Origin: Actinopolyspora erythraea | GTDB taxonomy: Bacteria > Actinomycetota > Actinomycetes > Mycobacteriales > Pseudonocardiaceae | Direction: 5' to 3' | NCBI RefSeq assembly: GCF_002263515.1 | Contig: NZ_CP022752.1 | Span: 1,364,001 to 1,428,000 of the forward strand | DNA length: 64,000 nucleotides | Shown here: positions 8,962-18,201 of the stretch, one piece after another | Numbering within the stretch: the stretch's first letter is position 1 | How the letters are laid out: the number at the start of each line of letters is the position of its first letter | The notes under the pieces: generated by a model | Told to the model about the DNA's origin: nothing | The model's database searches: none | The model's input: the letters and a program-made list of their open reading frames with translations, nothing else | Position numbers and translations under genes: made by a program

Positions 8962-10284
8962 GTGTTCACCGGTACCACCGCGCTGCTGGCGTGGGCTGTG
9001 CTGTTGGTGCTCGCCGCCGGGGTCTTCGCCGCTGCCGACGCGGCGATCGGCACGGCTTCGAGCGCCCGCGTCGAGGAACTGTTGCGGCAGGGGCGCGGCG
9101 GAGCGCGGCAGTTCGCCCGTGTGCTGGCCGACCGCCCCAGGCACGTCAACCTGCTGCTGTTGCTGCGGCTGACCTGTGAGCTGACGGCGACGGTGCTGGT
9201 CACCGTGGTGGTGCTCGAAGTGAGCTCCTCTCCCGGGTGGTCGGTGCTGTTCGCGGTGCTGATCATGCTGGTGGTTTCCTACGTGCTGGTCGGCGTGGGC
9301 CCGCGCACGGTGGGCCGGCAGCACCCCTACGGGGTGGGGCTCGTGGTCGCGGGACCGGTGGCCGTGCTCGCGCGGCTGCTCAACCCGCTCACGCGGCTGC
9401 TGATACTCGTCGGCAACGCCATCACGCCGGGGCGCGGCTTCCGGGAGGGGCCGTTCTCCTCGGAGGTGGAGTTGCGCGAGCTCGTCGACCTGGCCGGGGA
9501 GCGCGGTGTGGTCGCCGCCGGGGAGCGCGAGATGATCCACTCGGTCTTCGAACTCGGCGACACCACCGCGCGCGAGGTGATGGTCCCGCGCACCGAGATG
9601 ATCTGGATCGAACGCGTGAAGTCCCCCCGGCAGGCGCTGGCGCTGGCGTTGCGTTCCGGCTTCTCCCGCATCCCCGTGATCGGCGAGAGCGTCGACGACA
9701 TCGTCGGGATCGTCACGCTCAAGGAGCTGGCCAGGGCCACGACCGAGCGCGCCAGCGACGCCGGCTCCGAACGGGGGCGGGTCGCCGACCTGATGCGGGA
9801 GGCGAGTTTCGTTCCGGACTCCAAGCGGCTGGACGAGCTGCTCAAGGAGATGCAGCTCTCACGTAGCCACATGGCCGTGGCCGTGGACGAGTACGGCGGT
9901 ACCGCGGGGCTGCTGACCATCGAGGACATCATCGAGGAGATCGTCGGCGAGATCACGGACGAGTCGGACCGGGAGGAGCACCGTCCGGTCGAGTGGCTCG
10001 ACGACGAGCTGGTGCGGGTCAGTTCGCGGCTGCCGGTCGCCGATCTGGCGTCCCTGTTCGAGGTGGAGTTGGACGACTCCGAGGTCGAGACCGTGGGCGG
10101 GTTGCTCGCGCAGCGTCTCGGCCGCGTTCCGTTGCCGGGGGCGGAGGCCGAGGTGTCCGGACTCCGGTTGCGTGCCGAGGGCGGCAAGGACCACCGAGGC
10201 CGTATCCGCATCAACGCGCTGCTGGTCCGCAGGACGGGGGATTCCGACGGGCACAACGGCGCCGACGACGAGAGGAGCTCGTGA
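8962..10284 (+). CDS. CNNM/CorC-like membrane protein with CBS pair (hemolysin family)
   Basis: 440 residues: an N-terminal DUF21 transmembrane domain (about 1-185, three to four hydrophobic segments such as [20 protein letters not shown]), two CBS domains (about 200-325; [12 protein letters not shown] and [23 protein letters not shown]) and a C-terminal CorC/HlyC transporter-associated domain (about 340-425). Members act in Mg2+/Co2+ export or resistance; the name hemolysin is historical. GTG start 15 nt after ybeY, so one operon with phoH-ybeY. Confidence 0.9.
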   Translation: MFTGTTALLAWAVLLVLAAGVFAAADAAIGTASSARVEELLRQGRGGARQFARVLADRPRHVNLLLLLRLTCELTATVLVTVVVLEVSSSPGWSVLFAVLIMLVVSYVLVGVGPRTVGRQHPYGVGLVVAGPVAVLARLLNPLTRLLILVGNAITPGRGFREGPFSSEVELRELVDLAGERGVVAAGEREMIHSVFELGDTTAREVMVPRTEMIWIERVKSPRQALALALRSGFSRIPVIGESVDDIVGIVTLKELARATTERASDAGSERGRVADLMREASFVPDSKRLDELLKEMQLSRSHMAVAVDEYGGTAGLLTIEDIIEEIVGEITDESDREEHRPVEWLDDELVRVSSRLPVADLASLFEVELDDSEVETVGGLLAQRLGRVPLPGAEAEVSGLRLRAEGGKDHRGRIRINALLVRRTGDSDGHNGADDERSS

Positions 10285-10285
10285 C

Positions 10286-10651
10286 ATGGGCGAACGCACC
10301 GAGACCGTGACCGACCAGCTCGACGCCGAGGACGCCAAGATCGTGACCCTGGCGCGTTCGGCGCGGGCGCGTATCGGCGCTGCCGAGGGGAGCGCCGTGC
10401 GGGACACCGACGGCAGGACCTACACCGGGTGCACGGTGCGCACCGCGACGCTGCGGTTGAGCGCGTTGCAGGTGGCGGTGGCCAACGCCTTCTCCAGCGG
10501 AGCCGAGGGGCTGGAGGCCGCGGCCGTCGTCACCGAGGCCGAGGAAGTGGACTCGGACTCCGTGGCTGCCGTGCGCGATCTGGCGAGCGGGGCCCCGATC
10601 TTCCGCGCGGGCGGTGACGGTCGGGTCGTGGAGGTCTCACGTTCCTCCTGA
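10286..10651 (+). CDS. Cytidine deaminase-like protein lacking the catalytic residues
   Basis: 121 residues, 1 nt after the CorC-like gene. Length and the TYTGCTV...LSALQVAVANAFSSG region match the cytidine deaminase fold, where the active enzyme has N-x-E then C-A-E and later P-C-x-x-C. Here the CAE position reads SAL and no PCxxC follows, so neither the zinc site nor the catalytic Glu is present. The gene is conserved at this place, between the CBS protein and era, in actinobacteria, so it is probably a maintained non-enzymatic paralogue and not a recent pseudogene. ATG 10286 has GAGGAGCTCGTGAC upstream. Confidence 0.75.
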   Translation: MGERTETVTDQLDAEDAKIVTLARSARARIGAAEGSAVRDTDGRTYTGCTVRTATLRLSALQVAVANAFSSGAEGLEAAAVVTEAEEVDSDSVAAVRDLASGAPIFRAGGDGRVVEVSRSS

Positions 10652-10681
10652 GGAAGACTCGGACGGTTCCGGCCGGGTGGT

Positions 10682-11182
10682 CTACTGCCACTCGGTCAGG
10701 CCCGCGTCGTAGGGCGATGCGCGTGGCGGTGGTTCCTCGCCCGCCTCGGTGAAGGCCTGCAGCGCCCGCACCAGTCCCGCGCGGTCTTCGTGCGGGATGC
10801 GCTCGACGATGGCCGATATCTCGTTGCGGCGGTACTCGGTGACCCGGTCCACCAGGTCGCGACCGGCGTCGGTGAGACTGACCGTGATCTCCCTGCGGGA
10901 GTCCGGGTTGCTGTTGCGCTGCGCCCATCCCGCCGTGACCAGCCTGTCGACCGTTCTGGTGGCCGTGGACGGGTTGACTCCCAGCATCTCCGCCAGCGAG
11001 ACCAGCTTCAGCGGGCCCCGCGAGCCCAGCGCCACCAGCAGCCGGAACTGCGGCAGCGTGATCGGTCCGGCGACCGCGGCGACCGACTTCGCCGAGACCC
11101 CCACCAGTAACCGGGACGCGGTCAGCACCGCCTCGGTGATCGCGTCCACCTCACCACCGTTCGGCGGCTTTTCTTCGCTCAT
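10682..11182 (-). CDS. MarR family transcriptional regulator
   Basis: 166 residues. Winged helix with LVALGSRGPLKLVSLAEMLG, recognition helix NPSTATRTVDRLVTAGW, and wing NSNPDSRREITVSLTDAG, flanked by the helical dimer arms. It is divergent from the ClC channel gene with about 50 nt between starts; a 13-bp palindrome between them is the likely operator, so the regulator probably controls the channel gene and possibly itself. ATG 11182 is preferred because GAAAAT lies 6 nt before it (leaderless pattern); an in-frame upstream codon at 11224 would run through the operator. Confidence 0.9.
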   Translation of the reverse strand: MSEEKPPNGGEVDAITEAVLTASRLLVGVSAKSVAAVAGPITLPQFRLLVALGSRGPLKLVSLAEMLGVNPSTATRTVDRLVTAGWAQRNSNPDSRREITVSLTDAGRDLVDRVTEYRRNEISAIVERIPHEDRAGLVRALQAFTEAGEEPPPRASPYDAGLTEWQ

Positions 11183-11218
11183 GTCGCTATTTTCACATTG
11201 ACGTGCACAGGGCAAGAA

Positions 11219-11231
11219 TTGCATTATGCAA
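11219..11231. promoter_or_regulatory. MarR-type operator palindrome overlapping the clc -10 box
   Basis: TTGCAT-T-ATGCAA is a perfect 13-bp inverted repeat between the divergent marR and clc genes. CATTAT (11222-11227) inside it lies 6 nt before the clc GTG start, so a bound dimer would cover the presumed -10 box. TTGC...GCAA spacing is typical of MarR operators. Confidence 0.6.
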
Positions 11232-11233
11232 CG

Positions 11234-13012
11234 GTGATGGCGGAAGCCGTGAAACGATCGATAGCCCTGCCCGTGGCGGTACGTGGGCGGATCGGGATCT
11301 GGCTCCGCGAACGTGGCAGCGGCCTGATGGCCCTAGCACTGCTCGTCGGCCTCGGTTCGGGGCTCGGCGCCATCGCGTTTCGGTGGCTGATCACGTCCGC
11401 GACCGAGCTGTTCTCCGGACGTCCCGAGTACACCGAAGTACCCGGTGCTTCGCACCCCTGGCTGCCTGGCCTCGGTGTGTGGTTCCTGGTGCTGGTTCCC
11501 GCCGTCGCCGGGCTGATCTACGGTCCGCTGGTCTACTGGTTCGCGCCCGAGGCCAAGGGACACGGCGTGCCCGAGGTCATGTACGCCGTCTCCGAGCGCG
11601 GCGGGCGGATCAAACCGCAGGTCAGCCTGGTCAAGGCGTTGGCGTCGGCCCTCTGCATCGGCGGTGGCGGCTCCGTCGGGCGGGAAGGGCCGATCGTGCA
11701 GATCGGTTCCGCTCTCGGCTCGACGATGGGGCGCGGGATGCGACTCACCGAGCGGAGGATGCGGGTGCTGGTCGCCTGCGGTGCGGCCGGTGGCATCGCC
11801 GCCACGTTCAACGCCCCCATGGCGGGACCGTTCTTCGCGATGGAACTCATCCTGCGCGACTTCACGGTCGAGTCCTTCGGCGCCGTGGTGCTCTCGAGCG
11901 TCACCGCCAGCGTGATCGGCCGTGCCGTGATGGGCAACGAGGCCTTCCTCTCCCTGCCCGCCTTCCACCTGCAGAACCCCGGCGAATTCCTGCTGTTCGC
12001 GCTGCTCGGCGTGCTCGTCGGTGCCTCGGGAGTGCTGTTCTCCAAGGTCCTCTACGGGGTCGAGGACCTCTGCGACCGAGTATGGCGCGGCCCGGAGTGG
12101 CTGCGCCCCGGCGTGGGTGGGCTGCTGCTCGGGCTGCTGCTGCTGGCGCTGCCGCAGATGTACGGCGTGGGATACCCGGTGCTGGGCAATGCCATCAACG
12201 GGAACTACGCGATCTGGTTCCTGGTGGTACTGCTGCTGGGCAAGATGCTGGCCACCAGTCTGACCATCGGCATCGGCGGTTCCGGCGGCGTGTTCGCCCC
12301 CGCGCTGTTCGTCGGCGGTATGGGCGGGACCGCGTTCGGCATGGTCGCCCACGGCCTCGTGCCGGAGATCGCCGGTTCGCCGGGCGCCTACGGGCTGATC
12401 GGCATGGGTGCCGCCTTCGCCGGCTCGGCACGGGCACCGATGACGGCCGTGATCATCCTGTTCGAGCTGACGGGGCAGTACTCGATCATCCTGCCGCTGA
12501 TGCTCGCCGTCGTGGTCGCCACGTTGATCAGCAGGACCCTCAGCCGCGACACGATCTACACCACCAAGCTCAGCAGGCGTGGCATCGACCTCGACGCCAG
12601 GCAGCGGCGCGGCCGGTTGCCGGACCGCACCGTCGCCGACGTGATGGAACCGCTGCCGCACACGCTGACCACGCGCACCAAGCTCTCCGAAGCCGCGCAG
12701 CGACTGGCCCAGAGCACCGACTCGGTGCTGCCCGTCGTCGACGAGGACGGGCGCTACGAGGGCTGCGTCACGGCGGGAGCCGTCGCCGAAATGCTGGGGG
12801 ACGGCACCGTGGACAACGGCGAGGTAGGTGACCTGCTGGAGATCCCTCCCGCGGTCGCTTCCAATACCAAACTCGTCGACGCGCTCGACTCGCTCGTCTC
12901 CGTCGAGGTGACGGCCGCGCCGGTGTTGGGGGAGCAGGGCAGCCAGCCGATCGGTTGGATCAGCCATCGTACGCTGCTGAGCTGCATGGGCAGCACCGCC
13001 AACACCGGCTGA
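11234..13012 (+). CDS. ClC-family chloride channel/transporter with CBS domains
   Basis: 592 residues. About ten hydrophobic segments with the ClC selectivity-filter motifs: GHGVPEV near 109, GREGP (gating Glu) near 150, and GIGGSGGVFAP near 347; a pair of CBS domains follows (about 465-590, RTVADVMEPLPHTLTT...). Presence of the gating Glu is usual in both H+/Cl- exchangers and channels. A start at GTG 11234 (or the adjacent ATG 11237) fits a leaderless transcript from CATTAT at 11222-11227. Possible roles are acid resistance or osmotic/halide balance. Confidence 0.9.
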   Translation: MMAEAVKRSIALPVAVRGRIGIWLRERGSGLMALALLVGLGSGLGAIAFRWLITSATELFSGRPEYTEVPGASHPWLPGLGVWFLVLVPAVAGLIYGPLVYWFAPEAKGHGVPEVMYAVSERGGRIKPQVSLVKALASALCIGGGGSVGREGPIVQIGSALGSTMGRGMRLTERRMRVLVACGAAGGIAATFNAPMAGPFFAMELILRDFTVESFGAVVLSSVTASVIGRAVMGNEAFLSLPAFHLQNPGEFLLFALLGVLVGASGVLFSKVLYGVEDLCDRVWRGPEWLRPGVGGLLLGLLLLALPQMYGVGYPVLGNAINGNYAIWFLVVLLLGKMLATSLTIGIGGSGGVFAPALFVGGMGGTAFGMVAHGLVPEIAGSPGAYGLIGMGAAFAGSARAPMTAVIILFELTGQYSIILPLMLAVVVATLISRTLSRDTIYTTKLSRRGIDLDARQRRGRLPDRTVADVMEPLPHTLTTRTKLSEAAQRLAQSTDSVLPVVDEDGRYEGCVTAGAVAEMLGDGTVDNGEVGDLLEIPPAVASNTKLVDALDSLVSVEVTAAPVLGEQGSQPIGWISHRTLLSCMGSTANTG

Positions 13013-13055
13013 GGGAGGCTTCCGCCCCCACTGGCCGCGTTCGGTCCGCTCCCGT

Positions 13056-13086
13056 TCGTGGCGGGCGGAGTCCCCACCCGCCACGA
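13056..13086 (+). terminator. Stem-loop after clc
   Basis: TCGTGGCGGG (13056-13065) pairs with CCCGCCACGA (13077-13086), loop 11 nt, 44 nt after the clc stop and before era. No T-tract follows, as is common in high-GC actinobacteria. Confidence 0.5.
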
Positions 13087-13113
13087 GGGTGGCGAGCACG
13101 TCAGAATAGAGCC

Positions 13114-14022
13114 GTGACCAGCTCAAGCGAAACACATCGATCCGGATTCGCCTGCTTCGTGGGACGCCCGAACGCCGGCAAGTCGACGCTGACCAACTCC
13201 CTGGTCGGCACGAAGGTGGCCATCACCTCCAGCAAGCCACAGACCACGCGGCACGCTATCCGGGGGATCGTGCACCGCCCCGACGCGCAGTTGGTCATCG
13301 TGGACACGCCGGGACTGCACCGCCCCCGCACCCTGCTGGGGGAACGGCTCAACGACCTGGTGCACGAGACCTGGTCCGAGGTCGACGTCATCGGCTTCTG
13401 CGTGCCCGCCGACCAGAAGATCGGCCCGGGGGACCGCCACATCGCGGCGGAACTCGCCAAGGTCGCCCGCCGCACTCCCGTGATCGGTGTGGTCACCAAG
13501 ACCGACCTGGTGGGCAGGCAACGCGTCGCCGAGCAACTGGTCGCGCTGCAGGAACTCATGGAGTTCGCCGAGATCGTTCCGGTGTCGGCGGTGGACCGCT
13601 TCCAGGTGGACCTCCTCTCCGACCTGCTGGTGCGGCAGGTCCCGGAGGGGCCGCAGCTGTATCCGGACGGCGAGATCACCGACGAGCCCGAGGAGTCGCT
13701 GATCTCCGAACTCGTCCGCGAGGCGGCGCTGGAGGGCGTGCGCGACGAACTGCCGCACTCTCTGGCCGTGGCCATCGACGAGATGTCGCCGAGGGAGGGC
13801 TACGACAACCTGGTGGACATCTACGCCTCGCTGTACGTGGAGCGCTCCAGTCAGAAGGCGATCGTGATCGGCAGGAGCGGCGAGCGGCTCAAGGAGGTCG
13901 GCGAGACCGCCCGCAGGCACATCCAGGCGTTGCTGGGAAGCAAGATTTTCCTGGACCTGCAGGTGAAGGTGGCCAAGGAGTGGCAGCGTGATCCCAAGCA
14001 ACTCCGCAAACTGGGCTTCTAG
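13114..14022 (+). CDS. era: GTPase Era
   Basis: 302 residues. G1 GRPNAGKST near residue 15-23, G2 region KPQTTRHAIRG, G3 DTPG near 64-67, G4 TKTD near 129-132, then a C-terminal KH domain (about 210-290) with VIGRSGERLKEVG. Era binds the 3' end of 16S rRNA during 30S assembly. The start is GTG 13114: CAGAAT lies exactly 6 nt upstream with no Shine-Dalgarno, as for hemW; the open frame upstream to 12955 overlaps clc and is not family sequence. Confidence 0.95.
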   Translation: MTSSSETHRSGFACFVGRPNAGKSTLTNSLVGTKVAITSSKPQTTRHAIRGIVHRPDAQLVIVDTPGLHRPRTLLGERLNDLVHETWSEVDVIGFCVPADQKIGPGDRHIAAELAKVARRTPVIGVVTKTDLVGRQRVAEQLVALQELMEFAEIVPVSAVDRFQVDLLSDLLVRQVPEGPQLYPDGEITDEPEESLISELVREAALEGVRDELPHSLAVAIDEMSPREGYDNLVDIYASLYVERSSQKAIVIGRSGERLKEVGETARRHIQALLGSKIFLDLQVKVAKEWQRDPKQLRKLGF

Positions 14023-14590
14023 GGAAAACCCGTGGTCCGGCCCGTCGGGAACTCCCGGCCGGGAGGTTCCTGCCGGCCCGCCGCACAGCGGGTGATTCCG
14101 CGTGGCGGAGTCCGTCCTGCTGTCGCGGGGCCTGGCAGGAGTTCGTCAGGTCGAGTTCGGGGCGGCCGTTCCGCCGGGGATTTCCAGTGGCCCCTCCGCG
14201 AGTTGCTCGGCAGGAGCGGGGACACCTTCGTTGAGCGATCCGCACGATCCGCGCTCCGAGCCGCGACCGCCCCGTGAACGACCCGGTTCCGCTCAGCCGT
14301 GGGCGGCCGGGACATGGCCGCCTCACCCGGTCGGGGCGCCGTGTACCCGTGCTCCCCCGGGGCGCCCGTCGTGGCACCCCCGCTGCGGATTTCCCGCGGC
14401 GGTGGCGTGTTCCGCGCAACCCCGGCCGTCGTCCTGCTGGCAACCGCCCCGCTGGTGGTGCCCCTGGTTCGCGTTCCAGGGGCTGTGCGGGAATTGCCCG
14501 TCTCGCTGCCGAACAGCTCCCTCCGGTGAGCACGTTCGTCTCGAACACCTGTCGTGCGTCACGTGACCGGCGGTACGAGAAGTGCGGGTG
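14023..14590. other. Gene-poor stretch after era
   Basis: About 570 bp between the convergent era and DUF4190 genes. Several frames stay open because of high GC but none has a ribosome site, a domain or plausible composition. I see nothing assignable. Confidence 0.5.
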
Positions 14591-15040
14591 TCACATGCTG
14601 CCCGCGCTCATCAACGGCAGGCTGAGTCCGATCACCAGCAGCACGACCCCCGCTGCCATCAGCCCGATCAGGCAGTAGCCGACCACCAGTCCGGCCGTGG
14701 CCATGCCGTCCCCGTAGCTCCCGTCGCGCCGCATCTGCTTCTTGGCCACGTGACCGAACACCACGCCCAGGATCGCGGGCACGAGCCCGAAGCCCCACGC
14801 GCAACTGAGCGGGATGGCCGCCAGCGAGAGCACCATCGAGGCGATCGCCATTCCGTTGTTCGGGGGATGCCCGCCGGGATATCCCGGGACGACCGGTTGG
14901 TACTGCGGGTACTGCTGATACTGCTGCCCAGGTTGGTAACCGGGGTAGATGCCCCCGCCGTACGAGGACTGGTAGGGCCGGGGAAACCCACCGCTGTCCG
15001 ACGGCGGATTGTGCGGTCCTGAACCGTAAGGGTCGGTCAT
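14591..15040 (-). CDS. DUF4190-type small membrane protein
   Basis: 149 residues. A Pro/Tyr/Gln/Gly-rich cytoplasmic tail (about 1-60, with repeated YQPGQQYQQYPQYQP) precedes two hydrophobic segments: MAIASMVLSLAAIPLSCAWG then GLVVGYCLIGLMAAGVVLLVIG, separated by GVVFGHVAKKQMRRDG. This is the DUF4190 layout (GxxxGxxA...K.Q.R..G.G.A.AG). Function unknown; such proteins are widespread in actinobacteria. ATG 15040 has AGGAGC 5-10 nt upstream. Divergent from the DUF2752 gene. Confidence 0.85.
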   Translation of the reverse strand: MTDPYGSGPHNPPSDSGGFPRPYQSSYGGGIYPGYQPGQQYQQYPQYQPVVPGYPGGHPPNNGMAIASMVLSLAAIPLSCAWGFGLVPAILGVVFGHVAKKQMRRDGSYGDGMATAGLVVGYCLIGLMAAGVVLLVIGLSLPLMSAGSM

Positions 15041-15366
15041 GATGCTCCTTCGCGTTGTCGGGCAGATCCAACCACGCTGGACGGTCTCGCCGGGGCGGTG
15101 CCCCGATCCGGTCCGGTGCGGTTACGACCACGCCGGTGCGGCTCCCACCGCCAGCGCCGGGCCGCACTGGTTCGAGGGAGGACACCGCTCGTTCGGTTCC
15201 GTCCGTTCCGGAAATCACCGACCCGGTGCCACGAGGACACCGCCGCTTCCCGCGGGGACCGTGGGCTCGGAACGGGCGGTCGTGGCCGGATCCGACCGTT
15301 ACCGACGTTCGATGTGGGACGGTGTTCGCCGGTTCCGGTCGAAGAGGGATGCGCTGGAGGTCGCTG
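15041..15366. other. Divergent promoter region of the DUF4190 and DUF2752 genes
   Basis: About 325 bp between two divergent small-membrane-protein genes. No convincing ORF; both promoters must lie here but I see no clear -35/-10 pair. Confidence 0.45.
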
Positions 15367-15780
15367 GTGAGTCCCGTGCTGACGCCACGTCGGTTCGGTC
15401 CCGTCCGCACGCTGGCGGTCGCCGGTGGCCTCGCCGCCGCGGCCGCACTGTTGCTGATCTCACCCGTGGGGCCGTCGTGCCCGTTCAAGATGCTGGGACT
15501 GGACGGCCCCGTGTGCGGCGGAACGCGCATGCTCCGGGCGCTGCTGGCCGGAGATCCGCTGCGCGCCCTGGACCTCAACGCCTTCGCGCTGGTGGTGCTA
15601 CTGCCGTCGGTGGTTTCGCTGTTCGTGGCGGGAGCGCGCTACGAGCTGGGAAGAGCTCGACGGCTCTGGCCGGCGGGTGCGAGGGGCACGGTGTGCGCCT
15701 ACCTGCTCGGCGCGGGACTGCTGCTGTGGACGGTCCTCCGCAACATCCCGGTGCAGCCCTTCGCGGTGCTGTCCGCCTGA
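15367..15780 (+). CDS. DUF2752 membrane protein
   Basis: 137 residues. CPFKMLGLDGPVCGGTRM followed by LLAGDPLRALDLNAFAL is the DUF2752 signature (C...G..C.GC..TR....G....A...N); three hydrophobic segments. Function unknown. GTG 15367 is chosen because GGAGG at 15356-15360 is 6 nt upstream; the earlier in-frame ATG 15349 has its purine tract too close. It precedes recO by 28 nt and could be co-transcribed with it, although recO has its own -10-like box. Confidence 0.82.
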   Translation: MSPVLTPRRFGPVRTLAVAGGLAAAAALLLISPVGPSCPFKMLGLDGPVCGGTRMLRALLAGDPLRALDLNAFALVVLLPSVVSLFVAGARYELGRARRLWPAGARGTVCAYLLGAGLLLWTVLRNIPVQPFAVLSA

Positions 15781-15808
15781 GGGAACTCCTCGATGAGACA
15801 CTTGGGAC

Positions 15809-16681
15809 GTGAGCCTGTATCGGGATGTCGGTGTCGTGCTGCGGGTGAGCAAGCTCGGTGAGGCCGACCGTATCGTCACCCTGCTGACCCGCCGGTACGG
15901 CAAGGTGCGCGCGGTGGCCAAGGGAGTGCGCCGGACCGGTTCCAGATTCGGGGCACGGCTCGAGCCGTTCGCCCACGTGGACGTGCAGCTGCACACCGGC
16001 AGAACGCTCGACGTGGTTACCCAGGTGCAGACCCTGGACGCCTTCGGCGTGGGGATCGTCGACGACTACCGCCGTTACACCACGGCCTGCGCGGCGCTGG
16101 AGACCGTCGACCGCATCGTGGCCGAGGAACGCGAACCGGTACTGCGCATGTACCTGCTCACCGTGGGGGCGCTGCGGGCCTTCAACGGACGGCAGCGGGA
16201 CCCCTCGCTGGTGCTGGACTCCTTCGTGTTGCGGGCGATGGCGTTCGCCGGGTGGTCACCGGCGTTGGGGGAGTGCGCTCGCTGCGGCCTGGCCGGGCCG
16301 CACGGCACGTTCAGCGTGATCGCCGGGGGGACGGTGTGCGCCGAGTGCAGGCCCGCTGGTGCGGTGCGCCCCGCCGCGGCGACCGTGCGACTGCTCGACG
16401 CCCTGCTCAACGGTGACTGGCCGACGGCGGAGGCCGCCGAGGAGGCGGCGCGGGGTGAGGGAAGCGGTCTGGTCGCGGCCCACCTGCAGTGGCACCTCGA
16501 ACACCGGTTGCGCTCGCTTCCGCTGGTGGAACGCCATGAGGCGACGATTGACCGGGAGGCGCGGCAACCGGAGCCCCCGAATCCCGTGCCGGAGCTCATC
16601 CGGCAGCGCGCGAGCGCTCTGGAGGAGGAGAGCGCTCCCGTTTCGTCCTCGGGGCCCGCGAACACCCCGGGGCACTCGTGA
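15809..16681 (+). CDS. recO: DNA repair protein RecO
   Basis: 290 residues. N-terminal OB-fold (YRDVGVVLRVSKLGEADRIVTLLTR), helical middle, and a zinc finger CARCG...CAEC (about 156-180). RecO loads RecA with RecR in gap repair. The C-terminus has about 40 extra residues rich in Pro/Glu. GTG at 15809 has GACACT 6 nt upstream and no Shine-Dalgarno. The stop overlaps the next gene (GTGA). Confidence 0.93.
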   Translation: MSLYRDVGVVLRVSKLGEADRIVTLLTRRYGKVRAVAKGVRRTGSRFGARLEPFAHVDVQLHTGRTLDVVTQVQTLDAFGVGIVDDYRRYTTACAALETVDRIVAEEREPVLRMYLLTVGALRAFNGRQRDPSLVLDSFVLRAMAFAGWSPALGECARCGLAGPHGTFSVIAGGTVCAECRPAGAVRPAAATVRLLDALLNGDWPTAEAAEEAARGEGSGLVAAHLQWHLEHRLRSLPLVERHEATIDREARQPEPPNPVPELIRQRASALEEESAPVSSSGPANTPGHS

Positions 16682-17316
16682 GAATCCGCGCCGTCCGCCG
16701 GCCGGAGGACGGCGTGGCGGTGCGCCGGATCTGCGTGGCCACGGGCGACGCCGGTGACCACTCCCGCCACATCCTCAGGGACCCGGAGCTGATAGCCCAC
16801 GTCTTCGCGGGGCCCTACCTCGCCCTGCAACCGCGGCTGTGCTTCCTCGCGGAGAGCTCGGGACAACCACTCGGTTACGTGGTCGGCGCGCTGGACTCGG
16901 TGGAGTTCTACCACCGCTGGCAGCGGGAATGGGCTCCCGCGTTCGCGGCCGACCACCCGCTCACCGACACCGAGGAGCGCTCGGCCGACGCCGACGCGCA
17001 GCTACGGCTACTGCTGCACCAGCCACTGCGTATGCTGTTGCCGGACTCGGAGACCTATCCCTCGCACCTGCACATCAACGTCCTCTCCGGTGCGCGTCGC
17101 AGCGGGGTGGGCGCTGCGCTGCTGCGCACCCTGTTCGCCGCTCTGGAGCGGGCCGGGTCTCCGGGGGTGCAGCTCGGTGTGCGTGCCACCAACGCCGCCG
17201 CGCACGCGTTCTACCGTGCGATGGGGATGACCCGGCTGCCGTTGGACGACGGCCCCGCCATCCGGTTCGGCCGACCACTGGGTGGGCGGTACCGCCGCGT
17301 CCGGGAGAATGGGTGA
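16678..17316 (+). CDS. GNAT family N-acetyltransferase
   Basis: 212 residues, starting at the GTGA overlap with recO. The acetyl-CoA binding stretch is HLHINVLSGARRSGVGAALLRTLFAALERAG (motif A, R-x-x-G-x-G/A), followed by GVQLGVRATNAAAHAFYRAMGM (motif B). The N-terminal half, with HIFAGPY-like and YVVGALDS segments, resembles the acetyltransferase domain found next to bacterial O-GlcNAcase-like enzymes. Substrate unknown. Translationally coupled to recO. Confidence 0.82.
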   Translation: MRIRAVRRPEDGVAVRRICVATGDAGDHSRHILRDPELIAHVFAGPYLALQPRLCFLAESSGQPLGYVVGALDSVEFYHRWQREWAPAFAADHPLTDTEERSADADAQLRLLLHQPLRMLLPDSETYPSHLHINVLSGARRSGVGAALLRTLFAALERAGSPGVQLGVRATNAAAHAFYRAMGMTRLPLDDGPAIRFGRPLGGRYRRVRENG

Positions 17317-17361
17317 CGGTTCGGGATCGACTCGGCTCAGCGACCACGAAGGGGACCATCA

Positions 17362-18201
17362 ATGCTGCGACGCCGTGGCCGGGGAAAGGACGCACCGGAC
17401 GTACGGGCGCCCGACCCACATCCTGCCGGGGCGGAGCCCCCCTCGCTTCCCCCGGAAGCGGTACCCAACCACGTCGCCGTGGTCATGGACGGCAACGGCA
17501 GGTGGGCGAACGAGCGCGGATTGCCGCGCGTCGAGGGGCACAAGCGCGGCGAGGCGGTGGTTCTGGAGCTGACGCGCGGTGCGATCCAGCTCGGGGTGCA
17601 GTGGCTGTCGTTGTACGCGTTCTCCACCGAGAACTGGAAGCGCAGCCCGGAGGAAGTCAGGTTCCTGATGGGCTTCAACCGCGACGTCATCCACCGCCGG
17701 GTGGACGAGCTCGACGAACTCGGGGTGCGGGTGCGCTGGGCGGGCCGGCGACCCAAGCTCTGGCGCAGCGTCGTCGACGAGCTCCGGGCTGCCGAGGAAC
17801 GCACCGCGGGCAACCAGGTCATGAACCTGACGATGTGCGTCAACTACGGCGGACGTGCCGAGATCGGCGACTCGGCCAGGGAGATAGCCCGGCTCGCCGC
17901 GGCGGGCAAGATCAACCCGGACAAGGTGGACCAGCGCACCGTGGCGCGGCACCTGTACCAGCCCCAGATGCCGGACGTGGACCTGTTCATTCGCCCATCC
18001 GGTGAGCGGCGGACCTCCAACTTCATGCTCTGGCAGTCCGCCTACGCCGAGATGGTCTTCCAGGACACGCTGTTCCCGGACGTGGACCGCACCCATCTGT
18101 GGGATGCCTGTGCCGCCTACGCGCGGCGTGATCGTCGCTTCGGCGGTGCCGTCGACCGGAGCGAGCAGCACACGAGCTCGACCGAGCGGGGGCAACGTTG
18201 A
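17362..18201 (+). CDS. uppS: Cis-isoprenyl diphosphate synthase (decaprenyl/undecaprenyl type)
   Basis: 279 residues. Signature [10 protein letters not shown] near 37-46 (catalytic Asp and P-loop-like region) and [20 protein letters not shown] near the C-terminal third place it in the UppS/Rv2361c family. It makes the long-chain (Z)-polyprenyl diphosphate carrier for cell-wall synthesis. ATG 17362 has AAGGGG 11-16 nt upstream. An N-terminal basic/Pro extension of about 30 residues precedes the fold. Confidence 0.94.
   Translation: MLRRRGRGKDAPDVRAPDPHPAGAEPPSLPPEAVPNHVAVVMDGNGRWANERGLPRVEGHKRGEAVVLELTRGAIQLGVQWLSLYAFSTENWKRSPEEVRFLMGFNRDVIHRRVDELDELGVRVRWAGRRPKLWRSVVDELRAAEERTAGNQVMNLTMCVNYGGRAEIGDSAREIARLAAAGKINPDKVDQRTVARHLYQPQMPDVDLFIRPSGERRTSNFMLWQSAYAEMVFQDTLFPDVDRTHLWDACAAYARRDRRFGGAVDRSEQHTSSTERGQR

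Noticed and set aside
11203..12831. 542-codon plus-strand frame inside the ClC gene
   Set aside because: Arg/Ala-rich frameshift shadow of clc, which has all ClC motifs.
14102..14566. 154-codon ORF after era
   Set aside because: Ser/Pro/Arg-rich shadow without ribosome site; competing frames on both strands are equally open.
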